Source: Pseudoips prasinana (taxonomy: Eukaryota > Arthropoda > Insecta > Lepidoptera > Nolidae). Taken from it: 64,000 bases of DNA. Positions within the stretch are counted from its first letter, which is position 1. The number at the start of each line of letters is the position of its first letter. A model generated the notes under the pieces. It had not been told where the DNA came from, did not search any database, and saw nothing but the letters and a program-made list of their open reading frames with translations. Shown here in pieces: positions 55,336 through 64,000 of the stretch. A program made the translations under genes and the position numbers. The stretch is taken from the NCBI GenBank assembly GCA_951640165.1, contig OX621254.1:23968001-24032000 (forward strand). Direction: 5' to 3'.

Positions 55336-55722
55336 CCCTTAGTTTGCATTCGATCCGATGAATGCCCGCTCCGGACCTAAACCGGTAGCGAGGCCCGCGT
55401 CGCGCATTAACGTAGAGCGACAGTTGCACAAAATCCCCTAAAACCACGACATCTTGCCCTCTCCACGTCAGTATCCGCCCAGAGCTGAGGTTCGAGCCCC
55501 ACAGGGGGCGCCCTCCGGCGCGGGTACTTAGTTTGTAGTTTATATTTGCTAGGCCGGTTAGAGCCCGCGCTCACCCCTACTGTCCGGTGAAGCAGTAAAA
55601 GCCAAAAGGCTAACTGCACGCGTCACAATAAATAAAAAAAACAAAAAATTAAGGGGGCATTCTTTGTACTACGGTAGATGAGAACGTTACTCTGTTCGAT
55701 TAAATATTGTGTGTGGAAAATA

Positions 55723-55792
55723 TGTCGGAGTTTTAATGTGCAGAACCTACGAGTGTACGCACTCGTAGGTTCTGCACATTAAAACTCCGACA
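55723..55792. repeat. 70-bp perfect palindrome
   Basis: Arms of 33 bp (55,723-55,755 and 55,760-55,792) match without a mismatch, with a 4-base loop. Weaker arm similarity extends outward (ATTGTG-type on both sides). Terminal bases TGTCGGAG and CTCCGACA. It could be a small MITE or a hairpin made by inverted duplication. The rest of 55,793-56,212 shows nothing but a worn repeat end near 55,980-56,050. Confidence 0.8.
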
Positions 55793-56282
55793 CAATACTA
55801 AATCAAATAAAAAAAAAGTTACATTAAAAAAGGTTATATTGTCCAAAGCGCTAAGGTTAGATTAGAAATAATATTTGGTTGTGAAGTATTCTTAAATTTT
55901 CTTATTTTCCGCGCAATATTAAATTCTTTTTTTACATAAGAACCTTCTCCTGACAATAACAAACACAATAAAAAAAGAAATAGTGAAATCGGTCCAGCCG
56001 TTCACGCGTGATGTCGTGACAACGGAAAACGGGTTTAATTTTTATATATATAGATTACTCTTGTGGGCCTATGAGACTATAAGCGAAATGACCGGAAAGA
56101 GAGATAATCATATTATTATAGTATGACCTTAATATTAGTGAAAACGATTATATTACATTTAAAATTGGTAAAATCTGAGTAAATTAGTTATAAAGGTAAT
56201 AGCTGTTTAGTACAGAGTCCAGCACATCAAACTACCCCAATCTGTCAAATTTCCCGAAATGAAAGTAAACCTTATGCTTTAT

Positions 56283-58244
56283 CACCGCATAAAAGTTCCG
56301 TAGTTCTCTTCACGCGGCAGCGATTACATCCCCCAATTCTTATATATTTCGATAATTGCCGAATACCAGTTAAAAATCAAGTCAAGTTTCTGGGTGTTGT
56401 CTTAGATTCAAAACTAACAGGAATGGCTCACATCGAATATGTTGTAACTAAATGTGAAAAGCTTCTCAATTTGATGAGATGCCTCTCGGGTGTTTGGTGG
56501 GGTGGGCATCCGTTTTCTTTGAAGCTGCTTTACAATACTTTGGTACGAAGTGTTCTCGATTACGGGACCTTCATACTGGAGCCTTGTAATATAGCGGGTT
56601 TGAAGAGGCTGGATTACATTCAATCAAAAGCTATGAGAATAATTACCGGAGCTATGAAATCTAGCCCTATAAATGCATTACAAGTTGAATGTAGCGAGCC
56701 ACCGCTTAACCTGCGGCGGCAGTTCTTAGCTGATCGTCTGCTTTATCGTGTTTTACAATTCTCAAATAGCCCTTTAATCTTAAAACTTGATATTCTTGCA
56801 GATCTCATTCAGTCATCAAACTATTGGAAGTACAAAACACTTCCTTGCTTAGTAATAAGTTACTTGAGATATAAATCAATTCAGGCCCCGACACATAGAT
56901 CTCGTACTCTTGACTTATTTAACTGTAAATATGAAGCCTTAATTTACAATCCGTTTGTATACTATCTTTCCAATATTGATAAATACAATGCTAATATTTC
57001 CTTTAATTCTATTGTGCAAGATAATTGGCCAGGGTGGAATCACATTTACACAGATGCGTCCAAGCACAAATTAGATGATTTTGTAGGAGTTGGAGTTTAT
57101 CATGCTCAATATAACATTGTTCAGAAAGTAAAATGCCCATCTCAAATGACAGTTTTTACCGCTGAATGTCTTGGCATCGCTAAGGCTTTAGAATACATTC
57201 TTATTTTCAAACTTGAAAATACTATCATTTTTAGCGACTCTATGAGCGCATTACAGTCACTAACTCGATTTCCCTTCAACTTCAAACCTAATTTCCCTCT
57301 CTTAGCATACATTAGAAGTAAGCTTTATGACTGTTATATGAAAGGATTTTATGTTACTTTTGTATGGATACCTAGCCATTATGGCATTGTAGGTAACGAA
57401 AGGGCCCATAAACTTGCGAATGAGGCTGTGGTGTGTGGAGATAAATTCCCTTTTGAAAATTTTACTCACGACCTGGCTGCTCTTCCTAGAGTTTATCTCT
57501 GGGATTCCTGGGATTCAGTCTGGAAAAAGAGTAGCCAATTAAAAGGGAAGAATTATTTCAATATTCAACAAGAAATACCATCTAAACCATGGTTCGCTGG
57601 AATAAAACTGGACAAAATTCCTACAACCATTTTAATAAGAATGCGTCTTGGTCATACATCTTGTCCGGCCCATCTTTCTAGGTTGCGTATTGTAAATAGT
57701 CCGCAGTGTGAATGTGGTTATGACTTTGCGGATCTGGATCATATATTCTTCTCCTGTCCTAAACATGACCGTTCTTCCTTTTTAGAAAATTTGATTTCCC
57801 TCCGTGTCCCGTTCCCCACATCCATAAATACCCTTCTTTATTCTGTGAATGCATCTATGTATAATATATTTTCAAATTTTATTTGTAGTAATAATATTAG
57901 AGTTTAAATATGTATAAAATATTTTTTTTTATATTTTCTTGATATAATAATTTGTTTATTTGATATTTATTTATTTATTTGATTACTATACCTATAAAAT
58001 ATCATTATAAAGTGCATTTCTCACTTTCCCTATATTTATCCAAAATCAAAATCTTAGTCTGATATTAGATTTTAAAACTATCCGTTTCCCTACCTTTTCA
58101 AAGTTGTAACCGTTCCTAAATAATGAATGAATATATACAACAAAAACATAAAAACTTTGAGAATCTCAATACTCGAAACTGGCGGATGCACTGAACGTGC
58201 GAGCCAATGCTCCATAACAGGAGTCAAAGGAAAAAAAAAAAAAA
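56283..58244 (+). mobile_element. 5'-truncated I-like retrotransposon with target-site duplication
   Basis: 1,962 bp, from the middle of ORF2 to an A tail. The target AAACCTTATGCTTTAT is duplicated at 56,267-56,282 and 58,245-58,260; the leading As at the right merge with the tail, leaving at least 13 bases certain. It is a relative of 27,168-32,782, not a copy: the proteins are clearly diverged. Confidence 0.88.
56285..57907 (+). pseudogene. C-terminal half of an I-like ORF2 (RT thumb and RNase H)
   Basis: The frame is open from the 5' break to TAA at 57,905-57,907 without interruption. It aligns with residues about 692 to 1,238 of the ORF2 at 28,838 (VKFLGVVLDSKL, SGVWWGGHPFSLKL, LDYGTF). 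RNase H keeps IYTDASK, FTAECLG and FSDSMSAL, but the last catalytic Asp is His (NERAHKLAN against NECADAYAK) and the GHSGI loop reads SHYGI. The zinc-like CECG...H...C end is kept. The RT palm is missing, so it cannot act alone. Confidence 0.85.
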
Positions 58245-58358
58245 AAACCTTATGCTTTATGATAAAGTTGAAAATCTCAAAGATATTACATTGTAATATC
58301 TTTGGAAAATCTATAAAAGAAATTTGACAGATTGGGGTGCTGGATGTGCTGCCGTTTG

Positions 58359-58860
58359 TTCATTATTGGTTTCTTATATGCATAAAATCTTCAGCTTTTG
58401 CATGCGAGTTAATGAAGCAACCTTAGGTATAACGATTATCACTTTATCATTAAAATAAAAAACCATAATCATGTATGTACCACATTTTCTGACAATAAAT
58501 ATTTCTATTATATTCTACAACAGCTATAAAGAGTTCACTACTGACAAAAGCCTCCCTCAAGAATCATCTATGGGGGATATGCCTTAATCGCCACGCTTGG
58601 CAGACGGGTTGACGATCGCAGTAAGACGGTAATAGTACTCAGAGGGACGCTGCTGCCCGTCCTCTCATAGCTATTCCCTCGGGTCGATTTCTACGCCCCC
58701 CATGGCATGAGATAGGGTGATGATATTCTGATATTCGCCGCCGTTACCACAAAGTCTATGTAATTCCACAGAATCTGATAGTTTGGAAATAAACGTCTTT
58801 GGAAACGCCACACCAATGGGATAGATAATTATTTGACAATAATCTGGAAATATGCTAAAA
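58359..58860 (-). repeat. repeat shared with 25,655-25,800; no gene
   Basis: 58,560-58,740 read in minus contains the CATCACC(C/T)(C/T)ATCTCATGCC and GACCCGAGG blocks. The remainder shows nothing. Confidence 0.4.
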
Positions 58861-58953
58861 TTTCACACTTCTGTCACAATTCTACCAGACGGACCAATTA
58901 TACCATATAAAACTCCGTCTGGTAGAATTGAGAAATTTTGAAGAAGTGTGAAA
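58861..58953. mobile_element. small palindromic MITE-like unit
   Basis: Outer arms TTTCACACTTCT/AGAAGTGTGAAA and inner arms AATTCTACCAGACGGA (58,877-58,892) with its inverse (58,914-58,929). Single copy in this window. Confidence 0.5.
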
Positions 58954-59036
58954 CGGTCGCGTCTGCCAATTTGGGCGCTAATAAGTGTGACGGTGTAGTG
59001 AGTTGAAAGAAGCAGGTTACGTTATTGTTTTTCCAT

Positions 59037-59827
59037 CATGGACTCATATCAATGACATAGAATGGACCTGTATAAGATGGCTGCAAGGGGCATAGAACAA
59101 TATCATCCCATAAGAAAACATGAGAGGTTAAAGAAATTTGCTTGAAAATGAAGGAAGGTGGCTGAGAAGGGCGTGATATAGGCCGTACAGATGACATTTT
59201 ATTTTGAAGCTGTACGACAAAATCTGCTCAGTCATTGAAATTGTCTCATATAGGAACGTACAATTTATGCGGTAGTTGAAGACGTTCTCCATATAAATGT
59301 TCGGCCGGCAGTTGAAGACGTTGTCCATATAGCATTACAGCGGCTGTGGTTTTTAAATCTTCCTTAAATGCTGATTGCATGATGAGAAGAGCTATATATT
59401 TTTATAAAGGGAGAGAATGAGCCCGCGAATCTGGACGGCCATAAGAACAGCTTTTTGTTGACGATGAACACGCACACTCCATCCGTTGGCACTTGGATGG
59501 TAAGATGCTATCCTAATACACTTTGAGGCAAAATGATTCATGAGCCAACCGAATAGATCAGACTCGAATTTGAAAACCTAATCCGTCGTAACAGTTGATG
59601 GTAGGCCAAACCATGCGATCCATATTCGTGTGAAAGTTTCAACAACTCCCGCAGGACTAGAAAGCATTGACGAGACGACGTCTCAGGCCATTGTGTGACC
59701 CTATCAATGGTGGCCAACCAAACAGTAGCGATAGTCACTGAAGAAAGGCAGAGGACGGATAATGTCAATATGGATGTGTGATGTTTCCACAAGACAGGCT
59801 CGTCCATACTTGACCCCTTCCTTCAGG
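59037..59827 (-). pseudogene. dead Ty3/gypsy integrase fragment
   Basis: The minus strand reads, across two frame changes, SHIHIDIIRPLP, IDRVTQWPET, WIAWFGLPSTVTTD, SYHPSANGW, HRQQKAVLMA, SAFKEDLKTTAA, YGQRLQLP, LQNKMSSVRPIS and HVFLWDD...LQPSYTGPF. These are the integrase core and C-terminal landmarks of gypsy-class elements in the right order. The TTD Asp is followed by a stop in place of Gln, and the catalytic Glu after NG is gone (reads NGWSVRVHR). No LTR was found nearby. Confidence 0.75.
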
Positions 59828-59924
59828 CGTACAGCTTTTAATAAACTTTACCACCTTAGCAATCCTGATGTTCGACCTTCTTACTGAACTTCCCACTGAA
59901 CACTACGTTTAGTCTTTCATCAAT

Positions 59925-60105
59925 AGCAACTCTAAAGAATGGGCTCGTGTTAAGGAGGCGAGCCTACGTGGCAAAGTGTCTCGACATAATATCGCATCTG
60001 TCGGAAATGTCGCACTACTACTCTACTCCCATTCTTTAGAACATTCTGAAGGAAGGGGTCAAATATGGACGAGGCTGTCTGGTGGAAACGTAACACATGA
60101 TTGAG
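59925..60105 (+). pseudogene. second gypsy integrase fragment, inverted relative to the first
   Basis: The plus strand reads EWARVKEASLRGKVSRH, the segment that follows the integrase zinc finger in gypsy elements. 60,048-60,100 is an inverse copy of 59,773-59,826 (GAAGGAAGGGGTCAAATATG and on). The two pieces point away from a 220-base centre, as left by an inverted duplication. 60,106-60,361 shows no gene. Confidence 0.6.
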
Positions 60106-60361
60106 ATATTAGTCCTAGGAATTACAACTTTGGTCAACTGCAAGTTGAAGCTATGCTGACATAAGTCTTGTAGGTTGCTATTAGTTTCTTGTGACTTAGC
60201 AAGAGCTTAAAAGTCTTGCTTTAATATTATTTTTCTTTAATTTATTTTACGTCTACAATTCTATTCTAATCGTCTGTTTAGAATATTTGCTAAGTAAAGT
60301 GTCAATAATATCAAATACGTACGAATTTTGTAGTGGCATATTTCTAATATTTTAACAAATA

Positions 60362-61953
60362 CACACATCAACACAATCTAGGGATATTGAACATTTCATT
60401 GATTATCTAGAAAACTATAAACATTTTGTTATGACTGTAAATGGAAGAATTAAAGATAATTTCATGGCCGATATTTAAACATTAACAACACGATGCGATT
60501 TTGTTTTTCTAATTAATAAAAGTCTTAAATTAATTAAGCCATAGAAAATTACTGAGTGAACAAAAACATTTTATTCTTATAAAATTATTCAATCGAATTA
60601 AATGAATAAAAATCTTACCAAATCTGATAATCAGTAATCGGTATTTCCTCCTCTAACATTAATCACACAGCGGCAACGATTTTCCATACTTAAAATTAAG
60701 GTGTCAATGTCTTGCTGGGGTATGCAGTCCCAAGTTCTTTTTAAATGTTCGAAAAGTTGTTCTTCTGTTGTCAAGTTGGGCGGAAAATCCCTCAATGCTC
60801 TTCGCTGTAACATGTCCCAGGCGTGTTCAATTGGGTTTAAGTCTGGCGACTGTGGAGGCCAATCTAATACCTGAACATCGTGTTCTCGAAGGGCGGCCCT
60901 CACCAGCCGCGCTGTATGGGAAGGTGCATTGTCATGCATGAGCTGAAATTCTTGCCCCGTTAGGGCCCTGAGCGGGACAATGACACGTTCTACTACCTCC
61001 TCACGGTATCTATGGGCAGTCATGCTGCCCTGAATCCAAATGAGTTGGGTTCGTCCGCCGATTCGTATTCCTGCCCACACCATAATTGTCCCGCCTTGGT
61101 AAGAGTGGACCTCCTGTGGATGTCGGAGACGGCTGACCCTGCCTGGAGTTCTCCAAACGCGTGTTCGTCTCGAATCTGGATGAAATCCATAGCGGGACTC
61201 ATCAGTGAACAGCACCAATGACCATTGTTGATCACTCCATGTCAAATGTTCTTGAGCCCATAAAAGTCGCCTACCGCGATTGCCACGTCGCAGCGCTGGG
61301 ACTCGTAGCGGTCTGCGAGCATGAAGACCAACTTCATGCAGCCTCCTTCGCACGGTTTGGTCGCTCACCAGCAGCTGCTGACCCTCCTGGAGCCTTTGCA
61401 CTAGTTGCATCGCTGTTATATTGGGTAGTCTTCTGGCGGTCATTTGGAGAAATCGATCCTGTCTCTGAGTGGTAACACGATATCTACCTGTGTGCCGTTC
61501 TGCCACATCTCCAGTAGCGCGATAACGTGACCACAGCCTGGATACCACATTTTGGCTTGTGCCCAGAGACTCAGCAACGACGCGTTGAATAGCACCGTTT
61601 TGTAACATGCCAACTGCCCGTAACATTTCATCTCGACTCAAATGATGGCGTGGCATGACGCTAAAAAGCTTACACAACCAATTGAGAAAAGAAAATAAAA
61701 CAATTTATCAGGTTTTCTTCAATTAACACGCAAAAAAAATTTTAATGCAACTTCTTGAAATTAGATACAACTCAAGATTGCGCTGTGCTTTGCGTGTTTT
61801 CATTTGTTTCTCATTTTAATTTTTAAATTTTGAATAAAGAATAGACAAGGTTTAAATCTGTAAATAAACTTTTTAAGGAAACTAAATAGGTTTTAAACAA
61901 TAAAGCCATGTTTGATTTCAAAATAACGTATCCCTAGACTTTGTTGATGTGTG
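60362..61953 (-). mobile_element. complete Tc1-like transposon, second lineage
   Basis: 1,592 bp between TA duplications (60,360-60,361 and 61,954-61,955). The terminal repeats are short, about 24-25 bp: CACACATCAACA then TCTAGGGATA, with two or three mismatches. The ends and transposase are unlike those of 18,946-20,593. Confidence 0.85.
60631..61656 (-). CDS. Tc1-family transposase, DD34E, intact
   Basis: 341 residues from the ATG at 61,656 (the frame also extends 21 bases to a TTG). N-terminal helix-turn-helix motifs (about 5-45 and 75-112) precede the catalytic domain. D152 (LFTDES), D242 (MHDNAPSH) and E277 (PDLNPIEHAWD) are present, with 34 residues between the last two. It would cut at the ends given for the element. 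It shares the Tc1 plan with the protein at 19,281 but differs at most positions. No interruption. Confidence 0.92.
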   Translation of the reverse strand: MPRHHLSRDEMLRAVGMLQNGAIQRVVAESLGTSQNVVSRLWSRYRATGDVAERHTGRYRVTTQRQDRFLQMTARRLPNITAMQLVQRLQEGQQLLVSDQTVRRRLHEVGLHARRPLRVPALRRGNRGRRLLWAQEHLTWSDQQWSLVLFTDESRYGFHPDSRRTRVWRTPGRVSRLRHPQEVHSYQGGTIMVWAGIRIGGRTQLIWIQGSMTAHRYREEVVERVIVPLRALTGQEFQLMHDNAPSHTARLVRAALREHDVQVLDWPPQSPDLNPIEHAWDMLQRRALRDFPPNLTTEEQLFEHLKRTWDCIPQQDIDTLILSMENRCRCVINVRGGNTDY

Positions 61954-61955
61954 TA

Positions 61956-62571
61956 TTCATGTTCATATTTATATTATGTATTATCATTATTATGTCTATT
62001 CCAGTGTTATAACACACTCAGCAAGAAACACAACTAGTGTTACCAATTTAGTGTCGTGTTTTCCCATTTCACAATCTGACTTTGGCAGAATTGTCGACAT
62101 CGGCACTAATTGCCATTTATAAAAAGAAGAAGAAGAAATACGAACAAAAAAAGTTTTCATAACAAGCATTACCTTGTCTTTGCTCTCTTCAAACAAAACA
62201 CTTTGTTGTCGCTACCGTAACAATAGACGTTCAACCTTACATAGTTTTATTTTTACTTTCATCTTGTTTTGCTATCAAATCAAGTATTAAAGTCCTAGAT
62301 AGATTATTTGTTATTTATTGTTTCCTCAATATTAAAACACAAGTACAGAAAAATACCCCACAAAACCGATCAGTCGGTTTGACTGCGGGAGAAAAGTCTC
62401 AATAAACAAGAGAACAACAACAAGATATATACTAAAAATAACTAATAACTATGATTAATCACAGTTGATATTATGGCACTATTTTATGTATTAACAATAT
62501 CTCTATTATCTATCTAATCTAATTTGGTAAGTAAGTATTTATAAAATTTGTTTTTAAAATATATTTTTTTT
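61956..62571. other. no gene seen
   Basis: AT-rich sequence with no long frame or repeat recognised. Confidence 0.4.
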
Positions 62572-63040
62572 GGTTCAATTCTACTGTCAGCCGGTAGACT
62601 ATTTAAAATATAAGGTAATCTAAAATTCAGAAAAATTCTAACACTATTTACTATTTTCTACACGTATAAGATTATCGTCCGGATTACCATGGTTATTTAA
62701 TGCTAACAGAAAATTATGTTTGATACTAATAGGTAATATTTTCCAAATTTTAAATAATTTCTTAAAGTCGTTATTACAATTAAATTTAGTCTTTTTCGGA
62801 ACAAGTAGTTATAAGAATCTAAGATGTAATGCTTCAAGTTTGTCCAAGTTAGTTTTGAATGTTAAACCATAGCAGTCCACTCCGTAGCTGAGTATTGAGT
62901 CCACTAATGACATGTAAATATATCTTAAAGTACTAATAGGAACTTTGAAACTTAAGTTATATAATTTACCTAGCAATATTCTTAATTTTTCACTTATATA
63001 TTCTATGTGTTTAGAACATGAAAGTTTTCATGCCAAGGTA
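62572..63040 (-). pseudogene. decayed RT thumb fragment, same family as 4,855-6,828
   Basis: The minus strand reads HIEYISEKLRILLGKL, YMSLVDSILSYGVDCYG, TFKTNLDKLEALHLRF, a TAA at 62,809-62,811, then LVPKKTKFN and, after a frameshift near 62,650, LPYILNSLPADSRIEP. The same landmarks (SIISYALSCYGRTFK, LVPSIYNELPADL) occur at 4,855-5,400. It has no start codon and is non-functional. Confidence 0.7.
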
Positions 63041-63316
63041 GGTTACACAGTTAACTTTAATATATTAAAATCCTTCGTGTGCCTATTCGGATGCCTGTTT
63101 CCATTTGGAAATGTGTACACATGTGTATCATCTTAAAATAATACTCGAATCGATTCGTATATATATCAAACATATCGATTTTGAACGCTCGTACTGATAA
63201 TCGATTTTTATGGAATTTGTCGATTGTAAACGGTTTTTGCTTTCTCTAGCATCGAAAAAAAAAGTTGTTTCTTCACTTGCATTCGTGAGAAGCGATCTAG
63301 TGCGAAATTACGAAAA

Positions 63317-63404
63317 ATGGCATCTTTGTGCAGGCAAATTGTTAGGGGAAATGCATTTAAAAGTGTCCTTTTATCCACTGCCCGACGAGGATATGCCGAC
63401 AAAA
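63317..63404 (+). CDS. candidate first exon of a nuclear gene for a mitochondrial protein
   Basis: The ATG at 63,317 is in a good context (CGAAAAATGG) and opens 29 codons rich in Arg, Ser and Ala without acidic residues until the end (starts MASLCRQIVRG, ends ARRGYADK). That is a classic mitochondrial presequence. The exon ends in phase 1 at GACAAAA before GTAAGA (63,405). A TATCGATT-like motif lies near 63,174. The YAD-K end followed by a split Met codon would suit mitochondrial ATP synthase subunit delta, but that is a guess: later exons are outside the window. A longer frame at 63,210-63,461 is probably a shadow. Confidence 0.45.
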
Positions 63405-64000
63405 GTAAGAAATCATACATTATCCTTGTTAAGGTTTTCATGGATCGCCCCTGTCATTTAGTTACGTAATGTCAAAATTCTCGTAAAATTACATGAAAAT
63501 ATGATTTGTATCCCAATTTCTCCTTAATAATAATATTATGTATCAAGTATTATCCTCCAATTCCAATTACATGACATTAAAGTAATATATAAGAAGGAAA
63601 ATATGTATTTTATACATGTCAAATCTACACGTTCTATTGATTATTTTTTATTTTTATTCTTGTGCTTTCTTGCTTGAGTTAAATTAGATCCAATTAGATC
63701 TTCACTGTGATGTCTGTGTATGCATCTACACTAAGTATTCATTGATTTTCTCATGTCCCTTCATTTCAATGTAGCAGTTTTAGGTTATCTTATCAACACC
63801 CTATCACAGATTGACTTACAAAGCCTATTACTTGTATTTTCAATTTGAAATTGTTTTATTTTATCACTCAATTATTATTATTAAGACATTTCACTTAACT
63901 CTTCATGGGTAATTTAATATTTCAGTTAAAATTTATTAATTTGTCAAAAAACAATAATTAAAAAAATTTAATTCAATCAACTGCTTAGTAGACTTATATT
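63405..64000 (+). other. probable intron; nothing else seen
   Basis: AT-rich, no repeat or coding frame recognised. It follows the candidate donor at 63,405. Confidence 0.35.

Larger units (their letters stand above)
49794..55647 (+). mobile_element. near full-length Jockey-type non-LTR retrotransposon with target-site duplication
   Basis: The perfect 11-bp duplication ATTAAGGGGGC at 49,783-49,793 and 55,648-55,658 fixes the ends (5,854 bp, ending in a short A-rich tail). Order: 5' UTR of 767 bases, ORF1, ORF2 overlapping it, 3' UTR. The element is strikingly GC-rich against its AT-rich surroundings. ORF1 has one frameshift and ORF2 one stop and one frameshift, so this copy is dead though otherwise complete. 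Confidence 0.88.
56213..58358. mobile_element. MITE (family M1) split by a retrotransposon
   Basis: The left half is 56,213-56,282 and the right half 58,245-58,358, joined by the duplicated target. The right half also has a small extra hairpin (CAAAGATATTACA with its inverse). The outer right end is worn (GCCGTTTG for GGCGTCTG). Confidence 0.7.

Noticed and set aside
63210..63461. 83-codon plus-strand frame and 77-codon minus-strand frame covering the same interval
   Set aside because: No domain in either. The shorter frame from 63,317 has the better start context, a presequence and a splice donor.

Overview
The window is AT-rich nuclear DNA from an insect, most likely a moth or butterfly (Lepidoptera). 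The evidence is a dense set of tRNA-headed SINEs, short Helitron-like elements ending in CTAG of the kind that fills lepidopteran introns, TA-flanked palindromic MITEs, and Jockey, I-like, Ty3/gypsy and Tc1 elements. There are no operons, ribosome-binding sites or CRISPR arrays. Species and chromosome cannot be read from the sequence.

Layout. 1-4.8 kb: nested SINEs, Helitron-like elements and MITEs. 4.8-6.9 kb: a 5'-truncated non-LTR reverse transcriptase with one stop. 7-18.9 kb: short repeats, including a 4 x 79-bp tandem array made from a Helitron end, plus a candidate last exon of a host gene (16.3-16.5 kb, minus). 18.9-20.6 kb: an intact Tc1-like transposon. 21-27 kb: more SINEs and MITEs, a 336-bp near-perfect palindrome, and two small non-LTR 3' fragments in opposite orientation. 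27.2-32.8 kb: a complete I-like retrotransposon (gag; EN-RT-RNase H) with a 14-bp target-site duplication (TSD). 33-37 kb: repeats with little coding signal.

37.1-46.8 kb: an interval bounded by inverted repeats matching at 26 of 27 bases. It holds a spliced gene for a transposase-like protein of the arthropod DUF7869 type, with one stop near its 3' end. An apparently intact two-ORF non-LTR element has inserted inside it. This is the most unusual structure in the window.

47.3-48.9 kb: a host-gene neighbourhood. A three-exon gene for a 115-residue, cysteine-rich, probably secreted protein lies on the plus strand. A possible divergent 5' exon lies on the minus strand, with a TATCGATA promoter motif between them. 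49.8-55.6 kb: a GC-rich, near full-length Jockey-type element with an 11-bp TSD, two frameshifts and one stop. 56.2-58.4 kb: a 5'-truncated relative of the I-like element inserted in a MITE with a perfect TSD. 59-60.1 kb: inverted fragments of a dead Ty3/gypsy integrase. 60.4-62 kb: a second intact Tc1-like transposon from a different lineage. 62.6-63.0 kb: a decayed RT fragment. 63.3-63.4 kb: a candidate first exon with a mitochondrial presequence, running off the window.

The genes do not form a pathway. The mobile elements are related as parent and parasite. Intact autonomous copies sit beside dead relatives, and nested insertions give a relative age order. Coordinates of short repeats are approximate (about 5 bases), and family names come from recognition rather than database search.
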